This document shows positions 13,259-14,474 of a stretch of DNA of 14,474 bases, in pieces. Source of the stretch: Promethearchaeota archaeon (GTDB lineage Archaea > Asgardarchaeota > Lokiarchaeia > Sigynarchaeales > SOKP01); the NCBI GenBank assembly GCA_016839845.1, contig JAEOTL010000182.1, forward strand, positions 1-14,474. Direction: 5' to 3'. The notes beneath the pieces were generated by a model, which worked only from the letters and a program-made list of their open reading frames with translations, did not search any database and was not told where the DNA came from. How positions within the stretch are numbered: the first letter of the stretch is position 1; each line of letters opens with the position of its first letter. A program made the position numbers and the translations under genes.

Positions 13259-14059
13259 GTGATCTTATTGCCAAAAAGTTTAGTATTAATCGATAAAATT
13301 TACAATATTTCACCAAAAAAACAAAAGGAAGATATTTACTTAAGATATCAAAAGTATTTATATGAGCATATCAAGGGATTTCCTGACACTACAGTGAAAT
13401 TAAAAAAATTAAGGCAATATGACAAAAGATTCGAGGTCATTATAAACGGACCTGAAGAAGTTTTTGTTCAAAACTTATTAAAAAGCGAAATAGGGAGTAT
13501 TCAAGAATTTAATTCAATAAAAGTTGGTCAGATTTTCAAAGGAACACTGGTGGATGTAGGAAAGGTCGGGTTTGGATTATTTGCTGATTGCGGTATCATG
13601 GATCCACAAATAGATATATTAGTAAATTTACATACACTTCGGACTCAATTATGTAATGGTAAGGAAAAATCCTTAAAGGAAATTATTGAAGCATATGAAT
13701 TTATAGATAATTTCCCCGTTTATGTAAAAATCACTAAGATTGAAACAGAAAATAATAAAATACAAGGAGAATTTGCCCCTGAAACCCTCAACCTTTTTAA
13801 AAAAATAACACGCGAAAATATTGAGGGTGTGTTTCTCAGTGGGGAGACCAAGGGTCAGTTTAAGAAAGTAATAACACAACAAGGGCATTTTAGAGATATC
13901 ATTACAGTTAAGAGATTTGGTTTCTTAGAAAACCTCGTTTTATTAAAGAAAGACTCCGATGCTCCAGGAATTATCTCTCACATTGGAAAAAAACTCAAAA
14001 ATTGTAAGATGAGTGCAATACGACCTAAAAAGATAAGAAAATTGCTCTATGACAAGTAA
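13259..14059 (+). CDS. DUF2110-like archaeal protein with an S1/OB-like segment
   Basis: A 266-residue soluble protein starting at GTG; an in-frame TAA at 13241-13243 excludes a longer form. AGGAGA lies about 30 nt upstream, too far for an ordinary site. The centre (about 89-131, VGQIFKGTLVDVGKVGFGLFADCGIMDP onward) has the G-x-V/L-V-D-V-G-K-V-G-F-G pattern of an S1-like OB-fold, followed by NLHTLRTQL and EFIDNFPVYVKI. The C-terminal part (HFRDIITVKRFGFLENLVL, then DAPGIISHIGKKL) fits the uncharacterised archaeal DUF2110 group as I recall it. An RNA- or nucleotide-related role is only suggested by the OB-like part and by conservation in archaea. The gene converges on the tRNA-Val gene, 7 nt away. 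Confidence 0.65.
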   Translation: MILLPKSLVLIDKIYNISPKKQKEDIYLRYQKYLYEHIKGFPDTTVKLKKLRQYDKRFEVIINGPEEVFVQNLLKSEIGSIQEFNSIKVGQIFKGTLVDVGKVGFGLFADCGIMDPQIDILVNLHTLRTQLCNGKEKSLKEIIEAYEFIDNFPVYVKITKIETENNKIQGEFAPETLNLFKKITRENIEGVFLSGETKGQFKKVITQQGHFRDIITVKRFGFLENLVLLKKDSDAPGIISHIGKKLKNCKMSAIRPKKIRKLLYDK

Positions 14060-14066
14060 GAAATAA

Positions 14067-14169
14067 TGGGCCAGAGGAGGTTCGAACTCCCGATTTTCTC
14101 GGTGTAAGCGAGACGTCTTTGCTCTATTTTAGAAGTTAAACAATATTATAGCCACTAGACCACTGGCCC
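14067..14169 (-). tRNA. tRNA-Val (UAC), interrupted in the D-loop
   Basis: Exons (minus strand) 14148-14169 and 14067-14117 join to a 73-nt tRNA. Acceptor GGGCCAG/CTGGCCC pairs fully; the D-arm is GTC-TAGTGGCTAT-GAC; anticodon stem TCTCG/CGAGA holds the loop CTTACAC with anticodon UAC (14104-14106); T-arm GGGAG-TTCGAAC-CTCCT; discriminator A, with CCA not encoded. Without removal of about 30 nt the D-loop would be about 40 nt long. No intron is at the usual 37/38 site. It reads GUA/GUG valine codons. Confidence 0.88.
14118..14147 (-). other. Non-canonical intron in tRNA-Val D-loop
   Basis: About 30 nt (29 if one more A stays in the loop). Exon GCT can pair with AGC near the intron 3' end, flanked by small unpaired bulges, and TATT/AATA forms the inner stem, a relaxed bulge-helix-bulge structure with a 3-bp central helix. 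The exact boundaries are uncertain by 1-2 nt. Confidence 0.7.
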
Positions 14170-14174
14170 AGATT

Positions 14175-14197
14175 AAAAAAACCTTTTGATTAGGTTT
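14175..14197 (-). terminator. Possible hairpin/T-tract between the two tRNA genes
   Basis: On the minus strand AAACC and GGTTT flank a 9-nt loop and run into seven T. It lies about 130 nt after tRNA-Ser and just before tRNA-Val, so it could end the tRNA-Ser transcript; it overlaps TTATTAAA, a possible TATA element for tRNA-Val. Both readings are weak. Confidence 0.3.
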
Positions 14198-14341
14198 AAT
14201 AATTAGTTAAAATTAAAATTTGTGATTTTTAAGGAGAATTGAAAATATATATTCTCTAGGCTATCTAAAACCATATCTAAACTCCAAAAAATATCTCAAT
14301 ATATAATTAGTTCTTGAAAAATATGAGCGCTCAGGGTGGGA

Positions 14342-14371
14342 TTTTCGGTGATATGCTAGATGCATAATCTT
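14342..14371 (-). other. Non-canonical intron in tRNA-Ser T-loop (59/60)
   Basis: 30 nt. Exon T-stem GTGGG/CCCAC is the outer helix, TTCG/CGAA the 4-bp central helix, AAA and AAT the two 3-nt bulges, and TATGC/GCATA the inner hairpin. Cutting after the second nucleotide of each bulge, the normal rule for the archaeal endonuclease, leaves exactly the T-loop TTCGAAT. This is a textbook bulge-helix-bulge site. Confidence 0.88.
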
Positions 14372-14434
14372 TTCGAACCCACGTATCCGTTGGACACTGG
14401 TTTAGCAGACCAGCGCTCTACCAGGCTAAGCGAC

Positions 14435-14465
14435 GTACTTTCTATCAATCTAAAAGATTAATGAA
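14435..14465 (-). other. Non-canonical intron in tRNA-Ser acceptor stem (6/7)
   Basis: 31 nt. ATTAATC/GATTGAT forms a 7-bp intron hairpin. Bulges AGT and ACG, each cut after the second base, flank an imperfect central helix (GCTC with AAGT: one G-U pair and one C-A mismatch). This join restores a perfect 7-bp acceptor stem and U8. Confidence 0.75.
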
Positions 14466-14474
14466 CTGAGCTCT

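Larger units (their letters stand above)
14328..14471 (-). tRNA. tRNA-Ser (GCU), interrupted twice (acceptor stem and T-loop)
   Basis: Exons (minus strand) 14466-14471, 14372-14434 and 14328-14341 join to an 83-nt class II tRNA. Acceptor GCTCAGG/CCTGAGC is perfect only if exon 1 (GCTCAG) is joined to G14434; U8 follows. D-arm GCTT...GAGC has the GG of the D-loop; anticodon stem CTGGT/ACCAG holds CTGCTAA with anticodon GCU; the long variable arm GTCC-AAC-GGAT is typical of serine tRNA; T-arm GTGGG-TTCGAAT-CCCAC needs the second junction. The discriminator is G, as expected for tRNA-Ser; CCA is not encoded. Only 3 nt lie upstream within the window, so its promoter is outside. It reads AGU/AGC codons. 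Confidence 0.88.

Noticed and set aside
14118..14165. tRNA-Val as a pseudogene with a degenerate D-arm
   Set aside because: All stems and conserved positions are intact after removing one insert, and the neighbouring tRNA-Ser shows the same type of insertions with a clear splice motif.
1..14474. CRISPR arrays, insertion sequences or attachment sites
   Set aside because: No regularly spaced repeats, transposase or integrase frames, or long terminal repeats were seen.

Overview
The window is archaeal: AT-rich DNA carrying exosome subunits (Rrp4, Rrp41, Rrp42), SBDS, a 20S proteasome alpha subunit, ribosomal protein L37Ae, prefoldin beta, two KEOPS subunits and pyruvate:ferredoxin oxidoreductase, plus two tRNA genes interrupted by small introns of the archaeal bulge-helix-bulge kind. 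A small protein next to the proteasome gene has a profilin-like layout. If it is a true profilin, the source is probably an Asgard archaeon; otherwise an archaeon of unknown phylum is the safe statement.

Layout. 1-1582 (+): the 3' part of porA and complete porB, a catabolic/anabolic ferredoxin-linked oxidoreductase. 1674-2865 (+): a YrdC/Sua5-type threonylcarbamoyl-AMP synthase and an overlapping THUMP (Tan1-like) protein, both tRNA modification factors. 2855-6048 (-): an ECF transporter energising module (ecfA1-ecfA2-ecfT) followed by the KEOPS subunit Cgi121, which overlaps ecfT and meets the THUMP gene tail to tail. 6106-8096 (-): L37Ae, Pcc1 (KEOPS), prefoldin beta and a DHH phosphoesterase, apparently one operon. 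8289-12471 (-): psmA, SBDS, rrp4, rrp41, rrp42, the classic archaeal exosome/proteasome superoperon. 12725-13096 (-): the profilin-like protein. 13259-14059 (+): an archaeal DUF2110-like protein with an S1/OB-like segment. 14067-14471 (-): tRNA-Val(UAC) and tRNA-Ser(GCU).

The most unusual parts are the tRNAs. By fold-back reasoning tRNA-Ser needs removal of two introns, one in the acceptor stem after position 6 and one in the T-loop after position 59, and tRNA-Val needs removal of one D-loop intron. Neither has an intron at the usual site 37/38. After removal both give complete cloverleaves (83 and 73 nt). The T-loop intron forms a textbook bulge-helix-bulge motif.

Other points to revisit: psmA has no ATG/GTG/TTG that would include its conserved N-terminal gate residues, but has a strong Shine-Dalgarno sequence 7 nt before an in-frame ATT; Rrp4 carries an acidic tail and an RGG-like insert; a 26-bp near-perfect palindrome sits in the L37Ae promoter region; and three t6A-pathway genes (YrdC, Cgi121, Pcc1) are dispersed among three transcription units. 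No mobile element, CRISPR array or sign of recent transfer was seen. No stretch longer than 300 bases lacks a gene.
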